Shown: piece by piece, positions 42,517 to 55,301 of the stretch
Layout: every line of letters begins with the position of its first letter
Position numbering within the stretch: position 1 is the first letter of the stretch
Assembly: GCA_002189035.1 (NCBI GenBank)
Contig: CM007990.1
Coordinates: 4,836,001 to 4,900,000, forward strand
Reading direction: 5' to 3'
Length of the DNA stretch: 64,000 nucleotides
DNA from: Utricularia gibba
Lineage: Eukaryota; Streptophyta; Magnoliopsida; Lamiales; Lentibulariaceae
The notes under the pieces: generated by a model
What the model saw: only the letters and a program-made list of their open reading frames with translations
The model's database searches: none
Told to the model about the DNA's origin: nothing
Made by a program: the position numbers and the translations under genes

Positions 42517-45248
42517 ATGGGGAAACTCATTTCCTTTCTTCTAAGGATTAGTTTCCTAGTTTTAGTAGCTACTGAGAGCACCTATTCCACCCTCTCGCCC
42601 TCGGGGTGAACTATGAAGGTTAGCTTCTTCTTCTTCCGAGTTTCTGGTCGTTTCTTATCAGTAAAGTTTCTATGAATTTTTCCCTCGAGCGCACAGTTCT
42701 TCGAGTACCTGTGTTTTGTCTGCAATAATTGGCAGCAATTGTGAGCTTCGTGTTAACTGCTTGCAGTTGTTGCTTTGATTTCAATCAAGAATGACTTGCG
42801 TGATCCTTACAACGTCCTGGAGAGTTGGGATGCTAACTCTGTAGATCCATGCAGCTGGAGGACTATTACTTGTTCACCAGATGGATATGTTTTTGCTCTG
42901 TAAGAAAGCTGCTTATCAATTAGAAAAATATTTTCGAGTTCCTAGTTAATCTACAGTGGAATGATGCTGCTTCTCCCTTTCAGAGAGATGCCTAGCCTGA
43001 GTTTGTCCGGAATCATATCAACAGGAATAGGAAATCTCACGCGTTTGCAATCTGTGTAAGATTCCCTTGTTTCCAGTATTTGTTTAAATTGATTTACATT
43101 GATGGCTAGGGCCATTGCAGGTCACTGCAGAACAATGAAATCTCAGGTCCAATTCCTGATGTTATCGGGAAGCTGGAGAAGCTTCAGACTCTTGATCTCT
43201 CAAACAACAAGCTCACTGGAGAAATTCCATCTTCTCTTGGAGATCTCACGAGTTTGAAGTATCTGTGAGTAACGTAGATTTGGAGTTTAAATCATTCTCA
43301 ACATGAAGATTGCTCTCATGTGCTTGTCTTTCCTTGAGCAAGTCAGGCGGCTGAACAATAACACTCTTACCGGGCCCATTCCCGCTACTCTTTCTAAAGT
43401 CCAAAGCCTCACACTTTTGTACGTGGTTTCTTTTGGCTTACCCGATTTATACTGTTCGATTCGCTTTTTGACCTCGCATTACGAACTGTAGTTCAGTAAT
43501 AGAGTATCTCACGTATTACTGTCCATGAATTGCTGCAGAGATCTTTCTTTCAATAATCTTAGTGGATCGCCACCAAGAGTTTCTGCTAGAACCTTCAAGT
43601 GAGTCATCCCCTTCCTTTCTGTATTCTCTTTCTGTACTGATTATGGCTGGTTCATGCTTTTGCTTTGCTTTTAGAGTTAATGGAAATCCACTTATCTGTG
43701 GGATTAGTTCTCCAGACAACTGCACAGTTGTGTACCCTGAACCATTATCCTTTCCCCCAGACGCTTTAAAAAGTAAGTAGCTGGATTTACAGAGGTACTC
43801 CAATGTTTTTTGTATTTACTTGTTGGGTTTTCAGGTCCATCGGAGTCCAGATCGAAACATCTTGTTACCATTGCTATTAGTGCAAGCATCGCTGGTTTCC
43901 TCTCCATTGTATTGCTTGGCTTGTTTGTCTGGTGGGGGTTCAGACGGAATCAACAAATAGTCTTCGATGATCACGGTATGCTGTCGAAGTCATTCAAATT
44001 CTTCAATCCTTCGATTGTTCTGTAAAATTTTTTTCTTTTTGGCAGATCAATCCGACCCAGAAATACGTTTAGGTCATCTGAGAAGATTTAGTTTCAAGGA
44101 GCTGAAGGCAGCAACGGATAATTTCAACTCCAAAAACATTCTCGGAAGGGGAGGATTCGGTACTGTATACAAAGGACGGCTTGGCAATGGCACAGTGGTT
44201 GCGGTAAAAAGATTAAACGACTTCAACGCTGTCGGTGGCGAAGCCCAGTTTCAGACAGAAGTAGAGCTTATCAGTTTAGCAGTCCACAGAAATCTTCTTC
44301 GTCTCTGGGGCTTCTGCTCCACGGAGAACGAGCGCCTCCTCGTTTACCCGTATCTGCCTAATGGTAGCGTTGCGTCAAGACTAAGAGGTGATTGCTTGAT
44401 CTCAGTTCACTTGGACAAGAATATGAACTTTAACATGTGATGTCTGGTTTGTCTGAGTTTTCAGATCAGAGTCACGGGCGGCCGATTTTGGATTGGCCGA
44501 GGAGGAAGAGTATTGCCCTTGGAACTGCACGGGGCCTCGTTTATTTGCATGAACAATGTGACCCCAAAATCATTCACCGTGATGTGAAAGCAGCCAACAT
44601 TTTGTTAGAAGAGGATTTCGAGCCGGTGGTCGGAGATTTTGGTTTAGCCAAGCTTTTGGACCACCGGGACTCTCATGTCACCACTGCAGTCCGTGGCACT
44701 GTCGGCCATATCGCGCCAGAGTATCTCTCCACCGGCCAATCATCTGAAAAAACTGATGTCTTCGGGTTTGGAATCCTACTCCTGGAACTCATCACCGGCC
44801 AGAAAGCTGTTGATTTCGGACGTGGGGCGAGCCAGAAAGGCGCCATTCTCGACTGGGTATGTTTGTTCTATCGCTACTTCAAACCCAGGCACCAAAATCC
44901 CTTCAATACTTGATTTTGTGGTTCATTCAGGTAAGAAAGCTTCACCAGGATGGGAAACTGAATCTGATGGTGGATAAAGAACTGAAGAACGACTTCGATG
45001 GTATGGAGCTGGAAGAAATGGTGCGGGTGGCCCTCCTGTGCACACAATTCGATCCTTCTTACAGGCCGAAGATGTCCGAGGTTTTGAGAATGCTTGAAGG
45101 CGATGGGCTTGCCGAGAAATGGGAGCAATCCCTGAGTGTAGAAGAGAGCCCACGGCAGCGGTCGTTTAACTTGCCGCCGGAACGGTATTCCGATTACTTC
45201 GAGGAGTCGTCCATGGTCGAGGCTATGGAACTGTCGGGCCCGAGATAG
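42517..45248 (+). CDS. LRR receptor-like kinase, subfamily II (NIK-like), frameshifted in exon 1 as read
   Basis: Eleven exons: 42517-42618, 42767-42899, 42984-43055, 43121-43264, 43347-43418, 43539-43598, 43675-43772, 43835-43975, 44046-44387, 44465-44856 and 44931-45248. Domains in order: signal peptide ([18 protein letters not shown]), LRR N-terminal cap with the DPCSW motif, about five LRRs in exons of 72 or 144 nt, a membrane span ([20 protein letters not shown]), and an RD-type Ser/Thr kinase with [27 protein letters not shown] and DFGLAKLL. The C-terminus AMELSGPR is typical of NIK and SERK relatives. About 624 aa, the usual length. At the end of exon 1 the family motif SPxGVNYE needs one more G: the sequence TCGGGGTGAAC gives a stop (TGA at 42607-42609). 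Everything else splices in frame. Family members act as plasma-membrane co-receptors in immunity or development; the role of this one is not shown. Confidence 0.93.
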
Positions 45249-45894
45249 ATATAGCTTATGCCCCCTTGTTTTGTACACAACTTTGCAGTTGTGTAGTACG
45301 AAGTTTAGCTTGTTTTTGAGGAAGGCGTGATGTGATCTGAGAATAGTTACTGTAAAAAGCATTGAATTAGAGGAAGCTTCTGGTTTTTCTGTTCGCCGTG
45401 CAGCAGCGGCAGGGACGACGAAGATGAAATGTGAACAAAAAAAAATATTCTTTTTTTGAGAAAAATGAAAGCCCATTGGGCGAACATCGGGCCTTGAATT
45501 ATCGGCTCAATATACGATGGGCTTAAAGGCCCAATCAGTACGTTTGAATGACCATCCGAGGATTTAAGACTGTGGTGCCCACTGCCCAGGAGCACCTTTC
45601 ATAAGCAGAGAACAGTTTCCATGGGGCGCGTCCGCGTACGGCGTATGGGTTCCCGGTGCCACGTGGCAGAGGCTCATCGTCGGTGAGGGTGATGTTACAA
45701 AGATGCCCCTTAACGTCCGCTCTCGAAGTGTCTCCTCCGTCTTCCTGCTTCTCCTCCACTAATTTTATGGTTACCACCATCGTTGTCTTTGCAGTGTATT
45801 TTTGTTCAAGCTCATCAAAGCAACAGACAGCCGACCTTCTTTATATTACCCGCATTCTTTGGATTTTGTAGAGTTTTCGGTGTACTTAGTCTAG
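45249..45894. other. Intergenic region between the receptor kinase and TBL genes
   Basis: Contains the receptor kinase 3' UTR and the TBL promoter and leader. No additional gene seen; short frames on the minus strand are overlaps without domains. Confidence 0.5.
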
Positions 45895-48330
45895 ATGGTT
45901 ACCTTTTTTGCCGGTTTACCCAGAGCGGATTCAGATCAGTGGCTATCTTCGTTTAAGAGGAAGGCTGTTTCGCCGTTTAGTGTAGTGGTACTGTTGTCTT
46001 TCATAGTTGTGAGTGCAGTGTTGGTGAATGCGTCTTCCCGGACGCCTTTCCTTGACCCTTTGTTCCAGAGATTGAATAGCTTTGGTTCTCTGAGTAATCC
46101 CCCCTTGTTGCATTGGCCCTTTTCAGTTTCCTACACCGATTCAGGTAATGGTACTACTTCCGGAAGCGCTAATGTTTCTGAAATTGTTCAGACCGCTGGG
46201 AATCGTTCGGGTGAATTGAATCTCACGGTGGCAACAAGTTCGGATGGGAAAAAGGAGGTTTTTGATGATGCCCATGTGGGTGAAGTGGTTGATAAGCCTC
46301 AAGATGCACGCTTTTCCAATAATGGGTCGGAGTCTGCCAAGAGTTCAGTCATAGCAACTGCTAGCGAGTACAAGGGGGAGTCTTTGGACGCCCATTTGGG
46401 CGAATTGAATGAAGCGGCGCCAACAAGATCTGATGGCCAAAAGAAGGTTTTTGATAACCCTCAAAATGCCACCTTTGCAAATAACGGATCAGAATCTGCT
46501 CCAAATCCAGTCTTATCAAGTGGTAAAGAGAACGAAACCGATGCAGTGGACGCCGGTTCCGGTGAATTTTCAGTGAATGCGACGAATCCTACGGCTGCTG
46601 GTGATGGTAAGAGGAGCGAAGGAACTGAAACTCCGCCAGTCGTCACCAAATCTTTGAAGAACTGTGATTTGTTTGATGGTAGATGGGTGAAGGATGACAC
46701 ACTCCCATATTATCCTCCACTGTCCTGCCCTTACATCGATAAGGATTTCGATTGCCACCTTAATGGGAGACGGGATAATGAATTTGAGAAGTGGAGATGG
46801 CAACCATACGGCTGTGAAATTCCTAGGTACATCTTTTTTGTCTTTTTTGAACCACCAAGATATGTTTGACGTGGAGTAGACATACAAAAAGAATCCGATA
46901 CTGTCTCTGGTTTAAGATTGTGTTCACTTCCCATTCTACCTATTTCATGGTTGATCGAGTTTTCACACATTTGCTACTTCTAGTCACAACATGTTTTAGT
47001 GGTTCAGTAAGAATTTTGAAAGTTCTGCCTTAATGAAGAGCTGAGTCGCAGACTGGTATCTATCCCTTTGGATTCTTCTTTTATTGTGAAGTCAAGGATG
47101 TCTTAGTGGTTCAATATGTTTTTATACAAAAGTTGCTCTCTTAAATTAAAGTCCACTTTGTTGACTGAATGCTATGTGGTTAATAGGTTCAATGCTACTG
47201 ATTTTCTTGAGAGGCTGAGGGGGCAGAAGCTAGTGTTCGTTGGAGATTCTCTCAATAGGAACATGTGGGAGTCTCTTGTTTGCCTGCTTCGTCATGGTGT
47301 TGAGGATAAAAGCCGAGTGTATGAGATTTCTGGAAGACACGATTTCAAAAAGAAAGGTTTTTATGCATTCAGATACGAGGCATGATCATCTCTCACCCCA
47401 TACAAATTATCCGAAAAAGTGTTGCACTTCAGTTCTGTTGTCTAATCCTTCTGTCTTTATCTGGTTTTGCTTTCAGGATTACAACTGCTCCATAGACTTC
47501 GTCAGTTCTCCATTCCTTGTCAAGGAATCATCTTTCAAAGGGAAAAATGGTTCCTTTGAGACTCTCCGACTTGATCTAATGGACGACACGACACATATGT
47601 ATCATGATGCAGATGTTCTTATATTTAACACCGGCCACTGGTGGACTCATGAGAAAACTTCTCAAGGGTGAGTTCTTGAAATCAGTTGGTTCTTCTCAGT
47701 TGCAGTAGTTGCTTTTCAAAGTAGGGTGTTGAGTCTGTTTGTTTGTTTTTTAAGGGAAGACTACTACCAGGAAGGTAATCACGTTTATCCAAGATTGAAA
47801 GTTTTGGAAGCTTTCAAAAGGGCATTGACGACTTGGGCAAGATGGGTGGATAAGAACATCAAGAATAGCCATACCCAAGTGATTTTCAGAGGATTCTCTG
47901 TCACTCATTTCAGGTTAAAAAAGTCTTTTTTCTTCCTACTTATAGATTCACATTACTGAATTTTAACCCTTTTTCCTGATTGTATTGCAGGGGTGGACCT
48001 TGGAATTCAGGAGGGCAGTGCCACCAGGAGACTGAGCCCATATACAATGATGCATATTTAGCGAAGTACCCTTCGAAGATGAAGGTCCTGGAGTACGTGC
48101 TGAAGGATATGCATACCCCTGTTTCATATCTAAACATAAGCAAGCTTACAGATTACAGAAAGGATGCCCATCCTTCAATCTACCGGCCGGATTATCAATC
48201 TGCTCAACAAGAAATACATGCCGAAGACTGCAGTCATTGGTGCTTACCAGGTGTACCAGATTCATGGAATGAGCTGCTCTATGCTGCTCTGTTGAAGACT
48301 GGACGAGGATCTTGGACTTGGAAGGATTGA
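45895..48330 (+). CDS. Trichome birefringence-like (TBL) polysaccharide O-acetyltransferase
   Basis: Five exons: 45895-46826, 47187-47379, 47477-47667, 47755-47913 and 47991-48330, giving 604 aa. It is a type II Golgi membrane protein: short N-terminus, membrane anchor at about residues 24-47 ([17 protein letters not shown]), then a long Ser/Asn/Gly-rich stem holding two diverged copies of a DGxKxVFD ... NNGSESA unit. The PMR5N/TBL domain begins with [11 protein letters not shown], followed by the GDSL motif ([11 protein letters not shown]) and the DxxH motif (DCSHWCLPG), which supply the catalytic Ser and Asp/His. The family acetylates wall polysaccharides such as xylan, mannan or pectin. 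The long stem resembles the TBR/TBL1/TBL2 group. Intron 2 begins with GC (GAG|GCATGA at 47380) if the normal protein is made. Confidence 0.93.
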
Positions 48331-48592
48331 CATCCAATTTCTGTGGTTCTCTACGAGAAACACGGTCAATCTCTTAATCTTGTGCTATGTTGAGTAATTC
48401 TATTCATTCTATTATTGGAAGGCTATCCGTGATATGTTGCTGAGAAAGTGAAGGACCAGTAACTTTCAAGATTTTCAATCTCATATATATATGAAGAATC
48501 ATATCCACTGTACACCCCCTTGTTCTTGATTTTGAATTCTGGTCTCCGTTTGTGGAGAAACCACATATCGATATACAGCTCCGGAAGGAAAA
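48331..48592. promoter_or_regulatory. TBL-PMEI intergenic region with PMEI TATA box
   Basis: 262 bp. A TATATATA tract at 48484-48491 lies about 105 bp before the PMEI start codon and is the likely TATA box. Confidence 0.5.
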
Positions 48593-49105
48593 ATGGCTTC
48601 CCAGATGGTCACCTGTGCCTTTGCTGTTGTACTGCTGCTGGTCATGGGGATCTCGAATAGTGACGCTGTGGGTCTCCCTGACGTCAATCCAATGTGCCGC
48701 ACCGCGACCCACAAGCGACTGTGCAACAGAATGGTGAATGGCGCCACCACCTTGGAAGGCGCCTCCATCAATGCAGTGAAAGCTGCCCTTGCGGCGGGAC
48801 GCCGTGCCCAGGCCAAGCTTGGTATGCTGCAGCCAGCCATCTCAACCATGGACAGCACGAGCCAGGACGCCGTCATGGGGACGTGCGTCGAGGGCTTCGA
48901 CCGTCTCGTCGACGACTTGCAGACGAGCCTCGAAGGCCTGCAGTCCAACGACAAAGGCACAGCGGTGACGCATCTCAGCGCAGCCTTGAGCAACGACTGC
49001 GACGATGCGCTGGCCGAGTTTCATGTCAACTCCCCGCTTGCAAAGTACACCACAATTCTAAACAGGCAGGTGGAAAACTGCTTGGCAGTCGTCCTGCAAA
49101 ACTAG
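48593..49105 (+). CDS. PMEI-domain protein (pectin methylesterase/invertase inhibitor family)
   Basis: Single exon, 170 aa. Signal peptide of about 25 aa (CAFAVVLLLVMGISNSDA). The mature protein has the PMEI/invertase-inhibitor four-helix pattern, with the first Cys pair in MCRTATHKRLC and a second pair in MGTCVEG and ALSNDCDDAL. A fifth Cys is in the last helix (VENCLAVVL), as is usual. Members bind and inhibit either pectin methylesterases in the wall or invertases; sequence alone does not decide which. Length and lack of introns are typical. It follows the TBL gene by 262 bp in the same direction; both act on wall polysaccharides. Confidence 0.92.
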   Translation: MASQMVTCAFAVVLLLVMGISNSDAVGLPDVNPMCRTATHKRLCNRMVNGATTLEGASINAVKAALAAGRRAQAKLGMLQPAISTMDSTSQDAVMGTCVEGFDRLVDDLQTSLEGLQSNDKGTAVTHLSAALSNDCDDALAEFHVNSPLAKYTTILNRQVENCLAVVLQN

Positions 49106-50125
49106 CGCCGTTCTATTCACATACATTAGGACAGAACCAGGCAGGCCTCTTCAAGGAACTCTGCGTCTTTTTAGTATAGCTCAGGTACTTACCTGGCAGA
49201 TTGCATGTCTCTTGTACTTCTCCATCATCTTTTCTAGTTAATGAAAGAAACAAGTATTGTTGGCCTGAGATTTTTTTTCCCAGTTCACAATAACAGACAT
49301 TGATGATTATTCCATACCTTTCCGCATCCTTTATGGCTGAGTTGTCAGCAGTGAAGGAAGAAGCAAGGTGATGGTTGCGAATGCATGCGTGTTAGCATCA
49401 TCATTGTTCTTCTGTTATATGCAGGGAATAAGAATCCAACAACCCCCCCTTTATTTTTCTGCTTCCCTGGTCCTCCTCCAGCTTCCCACTCGAGCACTTC
49501 CTGTTGTGGTGCTGGTAGGCTGCTTTGATTGAGCCATGGTAGTTTCTGTAGACAAATAGTAAGTTGAAATAAAAATCAATACAGAACAAAATAAAAGCTT
49601 TGCTTCATTATCTTTTCACCCATGGAGTTTATTTTAATTTACCAAGTGCTAATACAGAAGTCTAGTGTCTGATGAATTATGGGCTAATGCTTCACTTTGA
49701 AGGCAATTCTGTGGAAGACGGTGAAGTTAGGTATAAACTGTTGTGCAGTCCAACAAGCGTCTGAATGTGTGAAAGGAAAGGAGAAACGGGGGACAAAATG
49801 TTGAAAAAAAAAGAAAAGGAAAAAGAAAAGAAAAGAAGGTTTTGGGAAGTGTGAAAGCAAAGAAGACAAGCAAACTTTGGAATTTCAGAACACAAAATGA
49901 AAGCAACCACCACATTTGTTCCTATTATGACGTCTCAGTGTTTGTATTGCAAACAGGAAACATGCTCCTGGCTTCATGCACTCTCCTCATTCAATGATCT
50001 ACAGGAGCAGCTGTTTCTGGAATATAAAAAAACGAGTGAAGTTGAAAGAACCGAGCTCACATAGTTGATGGAAATGCTAGAAGTATGAAGAGAAGGAGGA
50101 GGTTGCTTCAGTGAGCACTTCTGGA
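49106..50125. other. Intergenic region
   Basis: No gene seen. An A/G-only tract of about 40 bp lies at 49799-49840 and creates Phe-rich spurious frames on the minus strand. Confidence 0.5.
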
Positions 50126-51957
50126 ATGGGAGATACTTCTTGCAAGTTTTTGCCGATCTTTTTCTTCCTGTTTTTTGTATCTTCGCTTTCTCCGGCTTCT
50201 TCATGAGTTTCAACGACACCGATCGGAGTTTCAGGCCGACGGAGGAGTTGAGGAAGCTCAGGTTGATAAGATCCCATCTCCGGAGAATCAATAAGCCTGC
50301 AGTGAAGACAATTCAGGCAAGTTTTTATTTTTTTTTTCTTGCCCTTTGTTGTTTTCTCCTAATCAGATGGACGCTTGCGTTGAACAGAGCCCTGATGGTG
50401 ATATCATAGATTGTGTGATGTCACATGAACAGCCGGCTTTCGATCATCCCAAATTAAGAGGGCAAAAGCCACTAGTAAGAACGAAACCCCATTGCCATTC
50501 TGTTGCTGGTTTTACAATCCAATAGCTCAGTTTTGTTGGTGAGTTGCAGGATCCGCCTGATAGGCCAAAAGGGCATTCATCAAGAAAGCATGTTCTTGAA
50601 GAAAGCTTCCAGCTTTGGAGCATCAACAATGAGTTCTGTCCAGAAGGAACCATTCCAATCAGAAGAACAACAGAGGCAGACATTGTAAGAGCAAGCTCTC
50701 TCCTTCGATTCGGGAAGAAGATAAGGCCGGTTCGGAGAGAATCCTCCAGCAACATGCATGAGGTTCATACTTCATCAACAATAAAAACCAAGTCTTTCAT
50801 TCTTTCATCAACCATGAGTTTCATATCAAATACTCTCGTTTTGGTTCCTTCTGTTGCAGCACGCTGTAGGTTATGCATCTGGACAGGAATACTACGGAGC
50901 GAAAGCAAGTATTAATGTGTGGGCTCCAAGAGTTGCTAATCCATACGAATTCAGCTTGTCACAAATGTGGGTTATTGGTGGTTCTTTTGGAGGTGATCTT
51001 AACACCATTGAAGCAGGTTGGCAGGCAAGTTCCAGTTTCTCTTCATTGTTATTTTCACAGACAGAACAGAACACGTTCACCACTAACATCTGAGCTTCAT
51101 TCTCATTCTTGAAAAACAGGTTAGCCCTGAGCTCTATGGCGACAACCACCCCAGATTCTTCACCTACTGGACTGTAAGTTAACTGCCAGCGCTTTTCATA
51201 GCTGCTAATTATCCTTGGAACTAAGATTAAGATCAATGCAGAGCGATGCCTACCAAGCAACAGGCTGTTACAACTTGCTCTGCTCTGGGTTCATTCAAAC
51301 CAACAGCAAAATAGCAATAGGAGCAGCCATTTCACCAACTTCTTCCTACAACAGCGGACAGTTCGACATCACCTTGTTAATATGGAAGGTAAATCACCAT
51401 AGTTCAAATTTCGTTAAAAAAAAAAAAGTGAGAAAGCGTGAATAGCAGAAAAGCGCGGCCTTTCACCATGCTTCAAGCACAATCATTCTAGCTGGTGGTG
51501 CTTTTCACATCATTTTTCCCGCTTCCCCGTAACCCAAACTTTCCCCGACTTTGAACTGGAATTCAATCAATCTCCTCAGGACCCAAAACACGGAAACTGG
51601 TGGCTGGAATTCGGCAACGGAGTGTTGGTGGGTTATTGGCCATCGATTCTGTTCACACATCTGAGAGAGCACGCAAACATGGTCCAGTTCGGGGGTGAGA
51701 TTGTAAATACACGTAGTATGGGGACTCACACGCCGACGCAAATGGGAAGCGGGCATTTCGCAGGAGAAGGGTTCGGAAAGTCGTCGTATTTCAGAAACCT
51801 GCAAGTGGTGGATTGGGACAACAGCTTGATCCCACTCTCCGATCTCCGGGTACTCGCCGATCATCCCAACTGTTACGACATACGCGGCGGCGTTAACAGA
51901 GTCTGGGGAAATTACTTCTACTACGGCGGCCCCGGGAAGAATCCCGGTTGTCCTTGA
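50126..51957 (+). CDS. Neprosin-domain protein (DUF239/DUF4409), probable frameshift in the signal peptide
   Basis: Seven exons: 50126-50316, 50388-50474, 50550-50762, 50860-51024, 51120-51173, 51242-51388 and 51580-51957. The N-terminal part is a neprosin activation domain (LNKPAVK-like RRINKPAVKTIQ, SPDGDIIDCV). The catalytic neprosin domain follows (YYGAKASINVWAPRV, NTIEAGWQVSPELYGD, GNWWLEFGNGVLVGYWP). The glutamic peptidase family G3 uses two Glu residues; the Glu in IEAGWQ and in WWLEFG are the likely pair. The ATG at 50126 opens a good signal peptide (KFLPIFFFLFFVSSLSPASS) but runs into TGA at 50204-50206; the frame matching the rest is one base away, so a base is probably missing in the T-rich stretch. 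Starting at ATG 50203 instead gives 385 aa without a signal peptide. Introns 1 and 4 begin with GC in the strong form CAG|GCAAGT. Confidence 0.88.
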
Positions 51958-53110
51958 AGGAATATAGAAATTTAATTTTCTTATTTTTTAATTTTTAATA
52001 TATTTCACCAATTAGTCCATAAAATATATTAAAATAATGATTTTTTATTTTTGGGCTTCGGAGAATTGGCCCAAATAATCAGATAAAGTGGGCCCCATTC
52101 TTTCTTCTATTTTTTATTATGGGCCGTCAGCCCATGACTTATTATTGGGCGGCGCCCTCTTCCTATTTCCTACCACCGGCGAACCGTGGCAGTTGGCACC
52201 GGCAGCATTTATGGTAGCTGCCATGTTCGTCCTACTCAAGATAAAATGCGTTATCTGCCGCTCTAATTGGGCGGTGAGATGAGATGCATTTTTTCTGATA
52301 TCGCCCCAATCGAAATAGTTTTTTTTTTGCGTGATCTACCTGTATCCCATGCCGGAAATCAGGTTGAAGGGGCGTGTTCTCTACTTTCATATGGAGATTG
52401 AAATCAAGATTGCAGCATCCCAAGTAATGAAGGATCCCAAGAGTGAAGATTTCGGAGTGGTATCATGAATGGTTGTCTGAACAAGTGGTTGGCACAAGCT
52501 GCTCACTGTTGCATTGATTGTTTGTTTTGACTTTCGCCGGCTACTATTTATCGTATCTATAAAATAGTGGTCAGATGTGTTCCAGAGGGTTCCGGAGAAA
52601 AGCATTATAGGCGCCGCGCGCCGGTTCATAACTTATGTGGAAATTGGAAGTTTCAACGACCACACAACCGCAAGCCTCCACTTTTGATCATTTATTCAAA
52701 AACCATACATGTTCAAGTATGTGGCTGACTAAAATGGATGCTTTCGGCCCCTAGATGAGAGTTTACCTTTTCGAGATTCTGGGTCATTTCGGAATCCCTT
52801 GCTTTTTCTCAATTTCTCTCAATTCCGTTGGGAAGGCAGAAATTGGGGATTGTTGTGCTTGTTCTTGAGATAAGGTTGTAAGGATTTTACACAGAAGCGG
52901 CTGTCCGATGATTAGGAAATGGTGGGGGCAGGTTAAATTCCAGGCTGTCGTTGTTTACCAAATAACAACCTAACTGCTGGTTGAAGATTCGGTGTCGTTC
53001 TTCATTCCTCGTGGCGATCAAGACAAGAGCCTTCTCTTGTTTTTTGATAAGACAAGGGGAAGGCTCTCTAATCCATCGATCCCCTCTGTATTTCTTCTGT
53101 TTGTGAAAAA
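51958..53110. other. Intergenic region
   Basis: Neprosin 3' flank and lipase upstream DNA. No gene or element recognised. Confidence 0.5.
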
Positions 53111-55089
53111 ATGATGGGGAAATGGTGGGTGTTGTCCCTGCAATTGGCTGAACTGTTCGTGAGTTCTCTGGTGCATATTGTGTATGGCTTCTACATATTT
53201 AGCACAGCTGTGGCTGGGGATTTGTCAATGACTTTAAGCGATTGGCTCTTTGGCCCAAATTTGACTGATTTTTACAAAAGGGAAGAATATACAGGCTCCA
53301 CGCGGGGTCACGGCCTTCCTCCGATTGTTTTGGTTCATGGGATCTTTGGTTTTGGAAAAGGGGTATGCATATTTATTCTGCAATTTTGAGTTTTTTTAGG
53401 ATCAAAGTTTTCATAGTCAAATGCTGAAGTTTTCCTGTATGCTCCGAAGAGATTGGGAGGATTGTCCTACTTTGCCGGGGCTGAAAAGAAAGATGATAAT
53501 GTTCTTGTCCCTGATTTAGGTTCATTAACCAGTATTTATGATCGGTTAGTGTGATTTAAACTAACTTAATAAACCCTATAAGCTCTGTGCCTAGAACTTA
53601 ATCTGAAGATTGTATATGTTCTCTTCATGTTTTAGTGCCAGGGAGTTGTTTTACTATCTTAAGGGAGGCCAAGTGGATTACGGGGAGGAACACAGTAAAG
53701 CTTGTGGGCACTCTCAGTTTGGAAGAATCTATGAAATCGGTCGGTTGCTTTTGTCTTCATTCTTGTGAGTTGTTTTATTTTCTTGTTGTTCCCACTTCTA
53801 TGAAGCTTCCATCGTATTTCAGGGCATTATCCTGAATGGGATGAGGACCATCCAATTCATTTTGTCGGGCACTCTGCCGGAGCTCAGGTTGTAAGAGTCT
53901 TGCAGCAGATGCTTGCTGACAAGGTAAGATGCACTTAATTCATGTTACAAATTGTTCATACAAACTGTTTTTTTTTATCAAAGCGTCGATTCTGATTCGT
54001 TTGCAGATGTTCAAAGGCCATGAAAACACTTCAGCAAACTGGGTTATAAGCATAACCTCATTATCTGGGGCTTTCAATGGCACAACAAGGACTTATTTGG
54101 ATGGAATGCAGTATGTTTCTGCCTGATTGTTGTTCTCTGTTTCTTGCTTTTAAATAAACAGCGCCCATTCAGCTTCATGGAAGCATGCTTCTTCTTCACA
54201 GGCCAGAGGATGGCAAGTCACTGAAGCCGGTCTGCCTCCTGCAGCTATGCAGGATAGGTGTTCTTCTTTATGACTGGTTTGACATTCCAATGCTGAAATA
54301 CTATTACAATTTCGGGTTTGATCATTTCGAGTTATCGTGGAAGAGGATCGGAATCCGGGGCCTCATTTCCTGCCTGATGGGCAAAGCAGGACCATTTGCA
54401 TCTGGAGATTGGATCCTCCCTGATCTCACAATCCAGGGCTCCATCAGGTTAAACAGCCATATACGTACATTTCCTGATACATACTACTTCAGCTACGCCA
54501 CCAAACGTACTAGAAAATTCATGGGTACCACCGTCCCCTCCGGCGTATTCGGGATACACCCGATGTTATTCCTCCGGGTGCTTCAGATGAGCCAATGGCG
54601 GCATCCATCGGATGCTACTCCTCCGTACAAAGGTTACAGGTGAGTCAGGGGGTGCCAATGTCTCATCTGAGCCCTTGCTTTACGTTTGAAATCTTGCATA
54701 TCCATGCGCGTAGGGACGAAGACTGGTGGGAAAACGATGGAGCCCTGAACACAATCTCAATGACGCATCCTCGTTTCCCTGTTGAACATCCAAGCCAGTT
54801 TGTTACCCATGATTCAGAGTTCCATCCTCTGCAGCCAGGGATATGGTTGGTTGCTCTGAAATCATTTGGTGCATTTGCGTTTCCATTTCCATTCCCTGTT
54901 GTTCACCATTTTGCACTGATCTGTTCCAGGTACTACAAAGTTGTGGAAGGCGATCATATTCTGTTTATAATAAACAGAGAAAGAGCTGGAGTTGAATTCG
55001 ATCTGATATACGACAGCATTTTCGAGCGGTGCAGGAAGCACGCGTTCAGGAAGCTTCCCACGTTGCCCAACGAAGTGCACCATAACTGA
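53111..55089 (+). CDS. Alpha/beta-hydrolase lipase related to bacterial family I.5 lipases
   Basis: Eight exons: 53111-53362, 53450-53544, 53636-53739, 53823-53923, 54007-54110, 54202-54639, 54714-54845 and 54930-55089, giving 461 aa with an intact frame. An N-terminal hydrophobic segment (LFVSSLVHIVYGFYIF) suggests membrane association or targeting. The oxyanion motif LVHGIFGFGKG and the nucleophile elbow GHSAG are clear. The segment VDYGEEHSKACGHSQFGR matches the zinc-binding His region of thermostable Geobacillus-type lipases, which points to this plant lineage of the family. Likely reaction: hydrolysis of acyl esters; the natural substrate is unknown. Introns are short with GT-AG borders. 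It is the only gene of this region with no sign of frame damage and no unusual splice site. Confidence 0.92.
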
Positions 55090-55301
55090 TGCAGATTATG
55101 ACTGCGGCATCAGTGAAGATGATAAAGCGAATTGCGTATCAACGAGGCACTTTGATGTTGAGATTTTAAAATGAACACACGCGTGCTCTGTATAAATCTT
55201 AGATGGAGAGGATGTGCCTTTCAGTTCATATCATGAAAGTTCCATACTTTATTCAACTTATAAGCTTTCAAATCACTTCGTAGCGTTCAGTGAGACCCAA
55301 A

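Noticed and set aside
49684-49915. Phe/Leu-rich minus-strand frames resembling membrane peptides
   Set aside because: They are produced by an A/G-only tract read on the other strand.
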